DNA of 64,000 nt from SYFT01 sp964471115 (lineage in GTDB: Bacteria; Acidobacteriota; Vicinamibacteria; Vicinamibacterales; SCN-69-37): NCBI GenBank assembly GCA_964471115.1, contig CAYYFE010000006.1:81871-145870 (forward strand), in the 5' to 3' direction. Below the pieces are notes generated by a model, which worked only from the letters and a program-made list of their open reading frames with translations, was not told where the DNA came from and did not search any database. Made by a program: the position numbers and the translations under genes. Positions 49,716-59,000 of this stretch are shown here, in pieces. The first letter of the stretch is position 1. Each line of letters begins with the position of its first letter.

Positions 49716-50748
49716 CCACCTTCTCCTCGTCGCACAGTGTATCGACCACGGCCCGCGCCTGGCCAAGGAAATCGTATCCCTCCGTCTCCACCCTGGGCCG
49801 CCCGGTGGGAACCATCACATGGTGAGAGAACAAGGTCATCACCCTGCGCACCCCATCTGCGCGCAGGGTGCGCCGATCCTCCGCGAAATAATCGAGGCCG
49901 GCAGCCGCGACGATTTCGTAGGCCGGGAAGTAGTACACGTCCGGCAGGCGGGTCAGCTGCTGCGCGGCCACGCGCAGCACGGACTTGGAATACGTCGTCG
50001 CCAGCAGGACGTGCTGCGGCTCCGCGGTCGCCGCCAGCGGCACCGGCGACACGGTGAGGATCACGCGCATCTCCGGATTCACCGCTCGGACCTCGGTGAT
50101 AAAGGTGGTGAGATCGGCCACGACCTCGTCGACGCCGAGATTGAGGAGAACACATCGGCGGTCGTCGAATCGGCCCGCGGCGACTCCGGGGCACAGCGGG
50201 TAGACCGCACCGTCATCGCGCGACGCCCAGCACTCGGTCAGGCCCAGCGTGAAGATGAACACGTCCATCTCTCTGAACGCCCGCCGCACGGCCGCGAGGT
50301 GTCGGCGACGGTCCTCGTGATACTCGCGCTCCGACGCGAAGCCGCCCGGTTGAATGCTGGGCCGGAACGGATCGAACCAGGCGCCATCCCCCTCCCAGAT
50401 ATCGTCGACCGGCACGAGGTGCCCGTTCGCACGCTGCCACAGCTGCAACAGCTGTCGTGACGTGTAGATGTTTCCGTACCGAGCGGCGTAGATGCCATAC
50501 CCGAACGATGCGGCCAAGTCGGCCGGCAGCAGCGGATGAGCCGTCTCGGTCTCGAAGAGCACCTGCCCCTCATCGCGCAGATGACGCACGACATGCTGGG
50601 CAAAACAACTGCCGGCCGTGACGACCCGTGTCTCGGGCCCGATCAGAAACGGGGGCGGCGGCACCGGATCGATCTCGCCAGGGTCACGGCCGGCCATCGC
50701 CCGGCTCCAGCGCTGCGTCCCGGGAATGTCGCGATACGGATGACTCAT
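49702..50748 (-). CDS. GSCFA-domain protein
   Basis: The 348-residue protein is started at the ATG at 50748, whose ATGA overlaps the upstream gene's stop. It has the GSCFA family opening VVTAGSCFAQHVVRHLRD, then SFGYGIYAARYGNIYTSRQLLQLWQR, FIFTLGLTECWASRDDGAVYPLCPG and ILTVSPVPLAATAEPQHV. The family adopts an SGNH-type hydrolase fold with the Ser in GSCFA. Members occur in surface-polysaccharide loci and probably act on acyl groups; no substrate is known. It is coupled to the SGNH-like gene upstream and the PhyH-like gene downstream. Confidence 0.9.
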   Translation of the reverse strand: MSHPYRDIPGTQRWSRAMAGRDPGEIDPVPPPPFLIGPETRVVTAGSCFAQHVVRHLRDEGQVLFETETAHPLLPADLAASFGYGIYAARYGNIYTSRQLLQLWQRANGHLVPVDDIWEGDGAWFDPFRPSIQPGGFASEREYHEDRRRHLAAVRRAFREMDVFIFTLGLTECWASRDDGAVYPLCPGVAAGRFDDRRCVLLNLGVDEVVADLTTFITEVRAVNPEMRVILTVSPVPLAATAEPQHVLLATTYSKSVLRVAAQQLTRLPDVYYFPAYEIVAAAGLDYFAEDRRTLRADGVRRVMTLFSHHVMVPTGRPRVETEGYDFLGQARAVVDTLCDEEKVDAAD

Positions 50749-51479
50749 GTCAGCTGTCTCATCTGTGCCAGCACAAGCGCACCATACCGTTCGTTGGCAT
50801 GGACCCCATCGCCGTAATACGGTCCCCGCAGACACCCGTTGGCATCCATCGATGCGGCCGGCGCCGGCAACAGATCCACCCCGTTGGCGGCGCCCCAGTC
50901 CGACAGGACCTGCGAATGCAGCCGCCACAGCTTGTATCGCAGGGCGGCCGGCGACACCTCGCGACATCGCCCCGGAAACAACGCCCATGGGATGTCGGCC
51001 TGCATCCGCTCGGGGTCGTCGGACGGCGGGGGCGGCTCGACCTGGACCACCCGTCCCGCGCAGAGGCCCCGAATCAGGGACATCAAGGCGAGGTAGTCCT
51101 TCATCATCGATTCGAGGATCCGCCGTACGGCCAACGCCGATATCAGCTCGCCCGCCGGATCCAGCGGCAGGTCGGGTTCGGCCGGCAGCACAAAATCAAA
51201 ACGGCGGGGGTGCACCAACAAGCCAACCTCGACATGGGCGGCGCCACCAACCATCAAGAACACCAGTCCCTCATGGTCCCGCAACCGCCGCTCAACCGTG
51301 ATGTCGAAACGTGGCCCCCCGCTCTCCTGCCGGATTGCCCCTGGCCTCTGCCAGAAGTTCAGCGCCTCCAAGGGGTACGCCGCCGTCTTCGCGGCCAGCG
51401 CCACGCAGGCGACATGGCTGTGGCCGATACACAGCAGGGGACGAGAAGAGCCGCTCGACCGGCGCGACAGCCAGGACAT
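50745..51479 (-). CDS. SGNH/GDSL-like protein of the GSCFA group
   Basis: The ATG at 51479 (MSWLSRRSSGSSRPLLC) is chosen, giving 244 residues. The ATG at 51542 is possible but would overlap the start of the divergent lipoprotein gene. The opening RPLLCIGHSHVACVALAA resembles SGNH block I with GHSH in place of GDSH. The C-terminal DGVHANERYGALVLAQM carries the block V Asp-x-x-His. Between these come HEGLVFLMVGGAAHVEVGLLV and a Pro-rich part. An acyl esterase or transferase role on the surface glycan is plausible; the altered block I makes activity uncertain. It overlaps the GSCFA gene by 4 bp. Confidence 0.65.
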   Translation of the reverse strand: MSWLSRRSSGSSRPLLCIGHSHVACVALAAKTAAYPLEALNFWQRPGAIRQESGGPRFDITVERRLRDHEGLVFLMVGGAAHVEVGLLVHPRRFDFVLPAEPDLPLDPAGELISALAVRRILESMMKDYLALMSLIRGLCAGRVVQVEPPPPSDDPERMQADIPWALFPGRCREVSPAALRYKLWRLHSQVLSDWGAANGVDLLPAPAASMDANGCLRGPYYGDGVHANERYGALVLAQMRQLT

Positions 51480-51540
51480 CAGGACGCCGGGAGCCGCGGC
51501 GTACGCAGTAGTGTGCCACAGTGTGATTTGATCCGAACGC

Positions 51541-53040
51541 ATGCGCGGCATTCGAGCGGGCGCCCTCGCGCTGATCGTGGTCCTCCCCCCGCTCATGATC
51601 AGCGGCTGCCCCGGAAGCGTGAAGGAACCGGCGACAAGACCTCTCGCCACCCGCGATGGGCTGCCCCAGTCGCCGGTCTCGACCACGCCTGCGCTCTTCC
51701 CCGATTTCGCCCCTCAGATCAGCGACTACGTCACGCGATGTGTCGGCGACCCGATCGAGATGATCGTGGTCGCGCCGCTGGGGACGCACGTCGCGATCGA
51801 CGGAGGCCCTCCGCGCAGCGGCACCTACACCACGGCTGTCCCCCTGCAGGCCGGACAGGGGTTCTCGTTCACCTACTCGACCGGCAGGGCCTCCAGCACC
51901 CACCACGTCCGTTGTCTCCCACCCGATTTTCCGCAGTGGCACATCCAGCGCTTTGCTCCGGCCGGGCAGGAGTTCTACGTGGTCGCCAGTGGCGACTATG
52001 TCTTCGCGCTCGACGGCACTGGAGTTCCGCTGTGGTGGCACCACGACACCGGCGTCCCCTCAGATGCCAAGGTCTTCGACGATGGCACCGTGGCCTGGGC
52101 AAGCGGCCGTGCGACCCCGAACGCCAGATATGTGATTCGCGGGCTCGACGGAGGACTCATCCGCGAGATGAGAACGGTTGGCACACCGACCGACGGCCAC
52201 GACCTGCAGCTCCTGCCGAACGGCAACTACATGATGATGAGTTACCGGGAGCGCCCAGGCACGGTCGACCTCAGCGGCTACGGTGGACCAGCTGACAGCC
52301 GAGTCCTCGACGCCGAGCTGCAGGAAGTGACTCCGGCCGGCACGATCGCCTGGGAGTGGAACAGCCGGCCCCACATCGCGCTCGACGAGACCGGGCACTG
52401 GTTCAAGGACTTCCTCTTCCCCATGAGCGCGCCCAAGGGCCCCTTCGACATCGTCCACATCAACTCGGTGGACGTCGATGCCGACTCGGTGCTGGTCTCG
52501 ATGCGCAACACCGACGCCATTTACAAGATCGATCGCGCCAGCGGGGAGATCCTCTGGAAGCTCGGTGGCACCCCGACGCCGACACGCCTGTCCGTGGTCG
52601 GCGACCCGCACGGCACGTATCCGCTGGGCGCCCAGCACGACGCCCGGAGGCTCGCCGACGGCACGGTGACCGTCTTCGACAACGCTCAGCCTCTCGGTCG
52701 GCCGCCGCGTGCCGTCCGTTTCCGGATCGACGAGCAGGCGCGAACCGCCACCTACCTGGAGGCCATCAGCGACCCCGATGTGTCTGAGGCCGTCTGCTGT
52801 GGCTCGGCCCACCGCACCGAGGCGGGCGGATGGCTGGTCGGGTGGGGCGGCGGGCCCAAGATGAACCCGATCGTGGAGTATGCCGCCGACGGCCGCCCGA
52901 CATTCACGCTGACCATCACCAGCGGCTTCTCGTACCGGGTCCACCCTGTCGCCCCGGGCCGGTTGGACCGAACGGCGCTGCGCACCGGCATGGACGCCCA
53001 GCACCCGAGAAAGTCACGCCTTCTGCCAGAAGACCCCTGA
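51541..53040 (+). CDS. Lipoprotein of the arylsulfotransferase (ASST)-like family
   Basis: The 499-residue protein has a lipoprotein signal (LALIVVLPPLMISGC, then PGS). An N-terminal beta domain of about 90 residues follows, then a propeller of the Arylsulfotransferase type: GHDLQLLPNGNYMMMSY, EVTPAGTIAWEWNSRPHIA, FDIVHINSVDVDADSVLVSMRNTDAIYKIDRASGEILWKLGG and AQHDARRLADGTVTVFDN. The conserved His of HINS and AQHD is in place. PAPS-independent ASST enzymes use phenolic sulfate donors. If active, it would sulfate the exposed glycan; several relatives are only propellers. Its 3' end overlaps the convergent TylF-type gene by 27 bp. Confidence 0.82.
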   Translation: MRGIRAGALALIVVLPPLMISGCPGSVKEPATRPLATRDGLPQSPVSTTPALFPDFAPQISDYVTRCVGDPIEMIVVAPLGTHVAIDGGPPRSGTYTTAVPLQAGQGFSFTYSTGRASSTHHVRCLPPDFPQWHIQRFAPAGQEFYVVASGDYVFALDGTGVPLWWHHDTGVPSDAKVFDDGTVAWASGRATPNARYVIRGLDGGLIREMRTVGTPTDGHDLQLLPNGNYMMMSYRERPGTVDLSGYGGPADSRVLDAELQEVTPAGTIAWEWNSRPHIALDETGHWFKDFLFPMSAPKGPFDIVHINSVDVDADSVLVSMRNTDAIYKIDRASGEILWKLGGTPTPTRLSVVGDPHGTYPLGAQHDARRLADGTVTVFDNAQPLGRPPRAVRFRIDEQARTATYLEAISDPDVSEAVCCGSAHRTEAGGWLVGWGGGPKMNPIVEYAADGRPTFTLTITSGFSYRVHPVAPGRLDRTALRTGMDAQHPRKSRLLPEDP

Positions 53041-53901
53041 CCAGTCGATCGTCTGGATGGCTTCGGTGATGTGCTCGCGTGCACGGAACTCGTCGACGGC
53101 AGCGCGGCACTCGGGGAGCGCATAGTCGTCGATGATGCAGTAGCCGCCCGGTGACAGCCGCGGATAGAGCGGCACGAGGGCATCGATGGTCGACTCGTAC
53201 ATGTCGCCATCGAGTCGTATCACGGCCAGGCGCTCGATGCCGGCGTTCGGGAGCGTGTCCTTGAACCAGCCTTTGAGAAATCGCACCCGCTCGTCCAGAA
53301 GCGAGTACCGCCGGAAATTCTCCTGCACCTCCTCGAGCGACACCGCGAGCCAGTGTGCATCCTTCCAGTACTCCGAGTCGCGATCCGCCTCGAACTGTTC
53401 GCTCGGCTTCGGCAGCCCCTCGAACGAGTCGGCCACCCACACGACGCGGGACGCATCACCGTACGCCTTCAGGGCCCCGCGCATGAAGATCGTCGCCCCG
53501 CCCCGCCACACGCCGGTCTCGATGAAGTCCCCCGGCACGCCCCTGCGCAACACGTCGCGCACGCACCGGTGGAGATTGTCCAGACGACGCGTGCCGATCA
53601 TGGTCTCGGCCTCGGCCGGCCAATCCTGGCCACGTTCGCGCACCTCGGGCGGATCGTTGACGCGTCGGACGAGCTCGAGGTTGTACCGCGCGAACAGCGC
53701 GCGAAGCGGCGGCAACACCGCGCGCCACCACAGTCGTCGTCGCAGGGAACTGCCCTGCTCGAAATACCTCGGCACGCGCAGCTCCTTGTACTTCTCTGGG
53801 GACAGGCGCCGCGTAAGACAGGCCTTGAGCAATTCGAGGTACGCTTCCGCCGATGCGTCATCCACCGACCGGCCGTGGCGCTCGAGGGGCGGTTCCATCA
53901 T
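53014..53901 (-). CDS. TylF/MycF-type macrocin O-methyltransferase
   Basis: The 295-residue protein is started at the ATG at 53901 (MMEPPLERHGRSVDD). It has the TylF signatures: AETMIGTRRLDNLHRCVRDVLRRGVPGDFIETGVWRGGATIFMRG, WVADSFEGLPKP, KGWFKDTLP and LAVIRLDGDMYESTIDALVPLYPRLSPGGYCIIDDYALP. These carry the SAM loop, the metal Asp pair (DGD, DD) and the C-terminal strand. Such enzymes O-methylate sugar hydroxyls. In this locus it probably caps or decorates the polysaccharide. The 27-bp convergent overlap with the ASST-like gene is small but real. Confidence 0.92.
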   Translation of the reverse strand: MMEPPLERHGRSVDDASAEAYLELLKACLTRRLSPEKYKELRVPRYFEQGSSLRRRLWWRAVLPPLRALFARYNLELVRRVNDPPEVRERGQDWPAEAETMIGTRRLDNLHRCVRDVLRRGVPGDFIETGVWRGGATIFMRGALKAYGDASRVVWVADSFEGLPKPSEQFEADRDSEYWKDAHWLAVSLEEVQENFRRYSLLDERVRFLKGWFKDTLPNAGIERLAVIRLDGDMYESTIDALVPLYPRLSPGGYCIIDDYALPECRAAVDEFRAREHITEAIQTIDWSGVFWQKA

Positions 53902-54021
53902 GGCTGCGCCCAGAGTAGGCGAACGGGGTTCGGTCGGGCAACCGGACGCTGCATGACGGCCGGCGCACGGCGGGTGACCTGCGGCTAGAATCGACGGCAT
54001 GACACGCTCAGGTGCGAGGCC

Positions 54022-54777
54022 GTGATCGGATCGAACAAGCTGGTGGTGGTCATGCCCGCGTACAACGCGGCGCGCACGATTCGGCAGACGTGTCTCGAAG
54101 TGGCCAGCCAGCCGGGCGTGGACCTCATCATCGTGGTCGACGATCGCAGTGTCGACGACACCGTCCGCATCGCGCAGGGGCTCGATGGCGTGGTGCTCCA
54201 CGTGCACAGCGCCAATCGCGGGTATGGGGCCAATCAGAAGACGTGTTACCGGCTCGCGCTCGAGCATGGCGCCGGTATCGTCGTGATGGTGCACCCGGAT
54301 TATCAGTACACCCCCAAGTTGATTCCCGCGATGGCCGGATTGGTGAGCAGCGGGATCTACCCGTGTGTCCTCGGTTCGCGAATCCTCGGCGGGGGCGCAT
54401 TACGTGGCGGGATGCCGCGCTGGCGCTACGTCAGCAATCGCGTCCTGACGTTGATTGGCAACCTGCTGCTGGGCACCAAGGTCTCGGAATTCCACACCGG
54501 GTATCGCGCCTTCTCCGCCGATCTGCTTCGGCGCCTGCCGCTGGATCGCAACTCCGATGACTTCGTCTTTGACAACGAAGTGCTCGCGCAGGTGGCCTGG
54601 CTTGGTGAGCCCATCGGGGAAGTGTCGTGCCCCACCCGTTACGCGCCCGACGCGTCGTCGATCAGCTTCTGGCGCGCGGTGAAATACGGCTTCGGATGCC
54701 TCGGCACGGCCGTGGTGTTCCGTCTGGCGCGCTGGAGCGTCATGCGGTCGGCGCGGTTTCCGACGGCCGGCACCTGA
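54022..54777 (+). CDS. GT2 glycosyltransferase (polyprenyl-phosphate glycosyltransferase-like)
   Basis: The 251-residue protein starts with GTG at 54022. The GT2 domain shows LVVVMPAYNAARTIRQTCLEV, DLIIVVDDRSVDDTVRIAQ, YGANQKTCYRLALEHGAGIVVMVHPDYQYTPKLI and KVSEFHTGYRAFSADLLRRL. The DxD position is HPDYQ, and YRAFS is the YR(A/D)FxR element of DPM1-type enzymes. No C-terminal membrane domain is fused, unlike the homologue at 14699. It is the last glycan gene before the direct-repeat copy at 54945; the 167 bp between hold no gene that I can support. Confidence 0.88.
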   Translation: MIGSNKLVVVMPAYNAARTIRQTCLEVASQPGVDLIIVVDDRSVDDTVRIAQGLDGVVLHVHSANRGYGANQKTCYRLALEHGAGIVVMVHPDYQYTPKLIPAMAGLVSSGIYPCVLGSRILGGGALRGGMPRWRYVSNRVLTLIGNLLLGTKVSEFHTGYRAFSADLLRRLPLDRNSDDFVFDNEVLAQVAWLGEPIGEVSCPTRYAPDASSISFWRAVKYGFGCLGTAVVFRLARWSVMRSARFPTAGT

Positions 54778-54944
54778 ACGTATGACGCGCGTCGCACAGG
54801 TGTACGGATTCGACGGCGTCACCGACGCCGACGGTCAAGGTCCGGGCCCTCATCCAGTACGCACGGCCGCCCAGGCACCACCGCATCGCCGGCCACCCGC
54901 ATCCTGACAGCGCGCCGTTTGAAGCGAGAAGACTCCGCCACGAC
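54778..54944. other. Intergenic stretch before the DUF3500 gene
   Basis: There is no supported gene. A frame of about 41 codons from 54782 has an ordinary start but no recognisable product or clear ribosome binding site, so it is not called. Confidence 0.4.
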
Positions 54945-55032
54945 TCAATGGACGTGCGCCTGGTAGTGCTCTCTCAGCAGGTCGCGTCCGAAGTCGCCGT
55001 CGAAGTCCCGCCACACGGAGTGGATGTGGTTG
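54945..55032 (-). repeat. Right copy of the 88-bp direct repeat
   Basis: This is the 3' end of the DUF3500 gene and matches 30387-30474 at 85 of 88 positions in the same orientation. The repeats are 24.6 kb apart and enclose the surface-polysaccharide locus, so recombination between them could delete or exchange it. Confidence 0.9.
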
Positions 55033-55985
55033 GCGTTGTTCTGCACGTTGTCGTACTCGACCAGAAACGTCGGCCCCTGCACGCGGTAGTAGTGAGGCCC
55101 GCCGGGCTCGAGTGCGCCCGCCCAGCCGAACCGCAGCTGGTCCATCCCCGCCTGACGGATCGCCGCGAGGCGCGCGGCGGACACCTCGGCGGTCATCCGC
55201 CCCAGATACGCATCGAGCACACGCTCGAACAGGCGGCGTTGCGCCGGCGTCATCTCACCGTACGTCACACCCACGGGGGCCAGCACCTTGGCGCCCCGGC
55301 TTTCCGCCGTGATCATTTCGCGCGGCGCCTCGACGTCGAACAGCGCCTGTCGCCGTTGCGCGTCAGTGAAGGCCGCCATCAGGGCACGGGCCGATTCCTC
55401 CTCTTCGCGCAAGGCGCGGGCGCCGGCACGCGGCCCCTCCCTGACCGTGGCGGGACTCGCGCCGAAGAACGAGGGCGCAAACACCACGGGTTCGCCCTCG
55501 ATCAGCGTGAAGTTCACCGAGAGGTGATGCCCCTCGAACTTCCATCCCCACGGCGCCGGGCCGCCCGGTTCGCCATAGATCGACACGAAGTACAGCTCGG
55601 GATCGCGCACAATCGCGCCCGGCCCCGTCCGCGGTGGTTCAAGGCTCTTGAGCACGAGCTCGAGCGCAATGATGTCGGTGGCGCTGGTGTAGCCACGCAC
55701 ACTCAGGCCGGTCCTGAGCAACGCATGCGCCAGCGTACGCTGCGGCTCGGTCAGGTCCTTCAACGGCACGCCCGTGCGCGCCCGCGGCGTGAATCGAAAC
55801 TCGAAGCGCGTGTCATCGTCGAACGCAAACGATGCGCGCGATCGCTCGTCGGCGCTGAGGCTCTGCAGGAACGCGGCAGCCGCGCCGGCCATCGCGCGAC
55901 CGGCCGCCGCCTGACTGTGGGCGGGCTCGGCCCCGGCCATGCATGCACACACGACAAGGGTCCCTGCAAGCGTTCGACGACTCAT
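54945..55985 (-). CDS. Secreted DUF3500 protein
   Basis: The 346-residue protein has a signal peptide (RRTLAGTLVVCACMAGAEPAHS) and the DUF3500 layout: AFLQSLSADERSRASFAFDDDTRFEF near the N-terminus, then ELYFVSIYGEPGGPAPWGWKFEGHHLSVNF (the GWxxxGHHLSxNF core), VREEEESA-type LREEEESARALM, and NHIHSVWRDFDGDFGRDLLREHY at the end. His and Asp/Glu residues in these motifs look like a metal site, but no activity is established. Its last 88 bp are duplicated at 30387-30474. The gene is complete, so it is the likely source of the repeat, and the right-hand limit of the glycan locus lies at its stop. Confidence 0.87.
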   Translation of the reverse strand: MSRRTLAGTLVVCACMAGAEPAHSQAAAGRAMAGAAAAFLQSLSADERSRASFAFDDDTRFEFRFTPRARTGVPLKDLTEPQRTLAHALLRTGLSVRGYTSATDIIALELVLKSLEPPRTGPGAIVRDPELYFVSIYGEPGGPAPWGWKFEGHHLSVNFTLIEGEPVVFAPSFFGASPATVREGPRAGARALREEEESARALMAAFTDAQRRQALFDVEAPREMITAESRGAKVLAPVGVTYGEMTPAQRRLFERVLDAYLGRMTAEVSAARLAAIRQAGMDQLRFGWAGALEPGGPHYYRVQGPTFLVEYDNVQNNANHIHSVWRDFDGDFGRDLLREHYQAHVH

Positions 55986-56039
55986 GACTGCCCTCCCGGC
56001 TGCGCCAGTATAGGGCAGTGTTATCCGCGTCGCTCCCCC

Positions 56040-59000
56040 TCAACGCCGCGGGCGCCGATCGAGCCGATCCGACTGGATGTTGCCCTGCTCAATCACGGCA
56101 TCCGCCGTCGCCACCACGACACCGTCCGGGCCAACGATCGTGATCGCAAAGCGATCGCGGCCACGGCCCGGTTCACCCGCATCGACGGCCCGCGCCTCGA
56201 ACCGGTAGCCGGGCGCGCCGTTCCAGGCGCCGGTGCCCGTGAAGGCCGCTCCGTCGGCGGCCGGGGCCGTCGGTGACCGGCCCGTGCTGAACGCCGGACG
56301 ATCCACGAAGACGATGGCGTCGACGCGTGCCGACTCGAATCGATCGACGTTCGCCTTGCGGCCGCCGCCGCGCGCCGCGACCGGCGCAGTGAGGGTCAGG
56401 CGCAACGAACCGCGTTCCTGCCCCAGCGGCCGCTCGGCGATCGTGAACCGCACATCGACGGTCGCGCCACGCTGCCGCAGCTCGAACTCGCCGTGCATCC
56501 GCCCTTCGATGCCGATCGGCTCGGCCAGCGCGAATGGCGACAACGAGGTGACGCTGCCGCACACGCGCCGCTCGCGCGCGTCCACCGAAACCGTACGGTC
56601 CACCCACCGCCCCGCCTCCTGGTGGAACAGCCGCACGCCGGACGGATCCACGAATCGCCCGGTCGCGTGGCGGATGCAGACCGTCGCCGCCCCGGTGAAG
56701 GTCGCGGACGTGTGAATGTCGTACCACTCGGGCGGTGTGCCGAACGAGAAGCCCTCGGGGGGCAACAGACCACCGGTGTGTGAGTCGTACCGCGTCACAC
56801 CCGGCGACGTCACCTGCGCGAACCGCAGATCGATGACGGGCCCCGTGCCTGTCGCCACCACGTCGACCCCCGTGCCCGCCGGCGTGTTCGGCGTCTCATA
56901 GTGCAGGGTGATGGCCATGACCGGTGCGGTCGCCTGGACCCGGCACCACTGGGTGGTGGACTCGGTCGTGCAGCCTGTCCAGCCCGCCGGCGACCCGGTC
57001 GCGTGCAGGTTTGCAGAGGTGAAGGCCTCGACAGTCATCGTGCACCATGCCGGGCTTCCGGGCGTGCACGCCACGGCCACGTCCTCCCCGGCCGACGAGG
57101 CCACGGCGTCGATCGGCGGTGGACCGGCGCCAGTCCACGCCGAGCCGTGCACCTCCACGGCAATCCTGGAGCGCAGCCGCAAGGCGATCGCCGAGTCGAA
57201 GTAGGCCGTGAACTCAGCCGGTCGATCGTTGGCCAGCGGGACACCCGGGTAAGTCCACTGCCAGTGCTGCCAGTTCCCCGGTGTCGCGTTCGACACCCGC
57301 ACGCGGTGTCCGTACGGCACGGGAACCACGCACTCGGTCCCCTCGCTGCAGGTGACGCGTGTGCCCGCGGTCAGGTCGTCGAGCTGCATCACGACACGGC
57401 TGTCTCGCTGCAGAATCACGCGCACGTCCCTGGGCGTGAAGTGCATGGTCACGGCGTGGTCACGATCGAGCGTGATGGCGCACGTGGTCCCGGTGCATGA
57501 ACCGCTGAACCGGTCGAAGACCGCGACGGAATCCTCCCCGCCTTCGAGCGTCACGGTGGAGTACACCGCCGCCCGACCTTCACACGACCAGTCCTGCCCC
57601 CCGGAACAGGCCAGGAACTCGGGCAGCGCGGAACGGAAATCAAGGTAGGTGCCGTACAACACGGGCACCGACGCGCGGATGCCGTCGAGGGAGGGGAACA
57701 GCGCGGGATGATCGATGGCGACCGGGAAGCGTTTGAGTACGAGCAGCTCCGCCTGCAGCGATCGAGTCACCTTCTGAAACTGCGTCAGCGAATCACCAGT
57801 CCACCAAGGCTCCGCCGCGCCCACGGCCGGGTCGATGGAGGCAAGGACGAACAGGTCGGCCCCGTGGTCAAGATCGAAGAGACACTGCCGGGCCGCCAGT
57901 CGCGCGTCACACGTGGATTCGTTGACCTGCACCGTCGCCCCACGGCCGATCGTCAGGGCCAGACGATGCGGGACCGTCCAGTTGAACGCGGTGCGCCCGA
58001 TCAGGCGGCCGTCCGTCGCGGTGATCGTGACGCGATGCGGGCCGGAGCCGTCACTCAGAATCGTGCCGGTGATGACGCCGGTCCCGGCCTCGAGCGTGAG
58101 TCCGGCCGGAAGGCCGACGGCCGAGTACGTCACCGGGTCACCGTCCGCATCGGTCGCACGCACCACGAGCGACACCACGTCGCCGACGCGTGACACCTGG
58201 TCACCGGGTGACTGCAGCACCGGACGATCGTTGACGTCACAATCCGGGTCGATGACACCGTCATCGCCAATGCAGGCCTCAGGGACGGCGGTGACCAGCA
58301 GCGATGCGGGGACCGAGGTGCCGTCGCCGGCCGACGCGGTGACCGACACGGGAAAATGACCGTCGAGGTCCGGTGTCTGCACGACGCCGGTCAGCGTGAA
58401 CGATTCCCCGGGCAACAACGCCGGGAGCTCCCAACGCGCCGGCGACGACTCCGCCGGGAAGACGTCGCGGAGCTCGAGCAGTTCGTCGACCACGGCCGTC
58501 AGAACGATCCACTCGAGGTAGCCGTCGCCGGTGTTGGTCACGGTGGCGGTCAGCGACACCGGACTGTTGGTGCCGGTCGGGTTGGGCGTGCCGGTGAGTG
58601 TCACCACCAGCGACGGCGAACGCGAGACGACGCAGGCCTGCGAGCCATTGGTCAGGCGGCCGACGTCGTCAGGGCCGAGGGCCCGATCGTAGATGGCCAC
58701 GTCGTCGACCAGCCCGGTAAAGGCGGTGCCCAGACCGTCAAGGCCACCCGCCCATACCGCCCCGATGGTGCCGGCCGTCGCTTCGTACCACTCGACGTCA
58801 ACCTGACGGACCGCGGCCTCAACCCCGTTGACGAACAGTCGGGCCGTTTCCCCGTCGTAGGTCGCGGCGAGGTGCACCCAGGTGGAGGGCGCAACGGGGG
58901 TGAGCGCCCGCAGCTGGCCCGCGTCGTCACCGGCGCCGAACAGTGTCAGCACCGGATACCCGTCCTCAAATCCCAGCCAGTACCGCTCGCCGGTGTTGAA

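Noticed and set aside
54948..56276. 442-codon plus-strand frame across the DUF3500 gene
   Set aside because: It runs antisense through a recognised gene and into the next; composition is typical of high-GC shadow frames.
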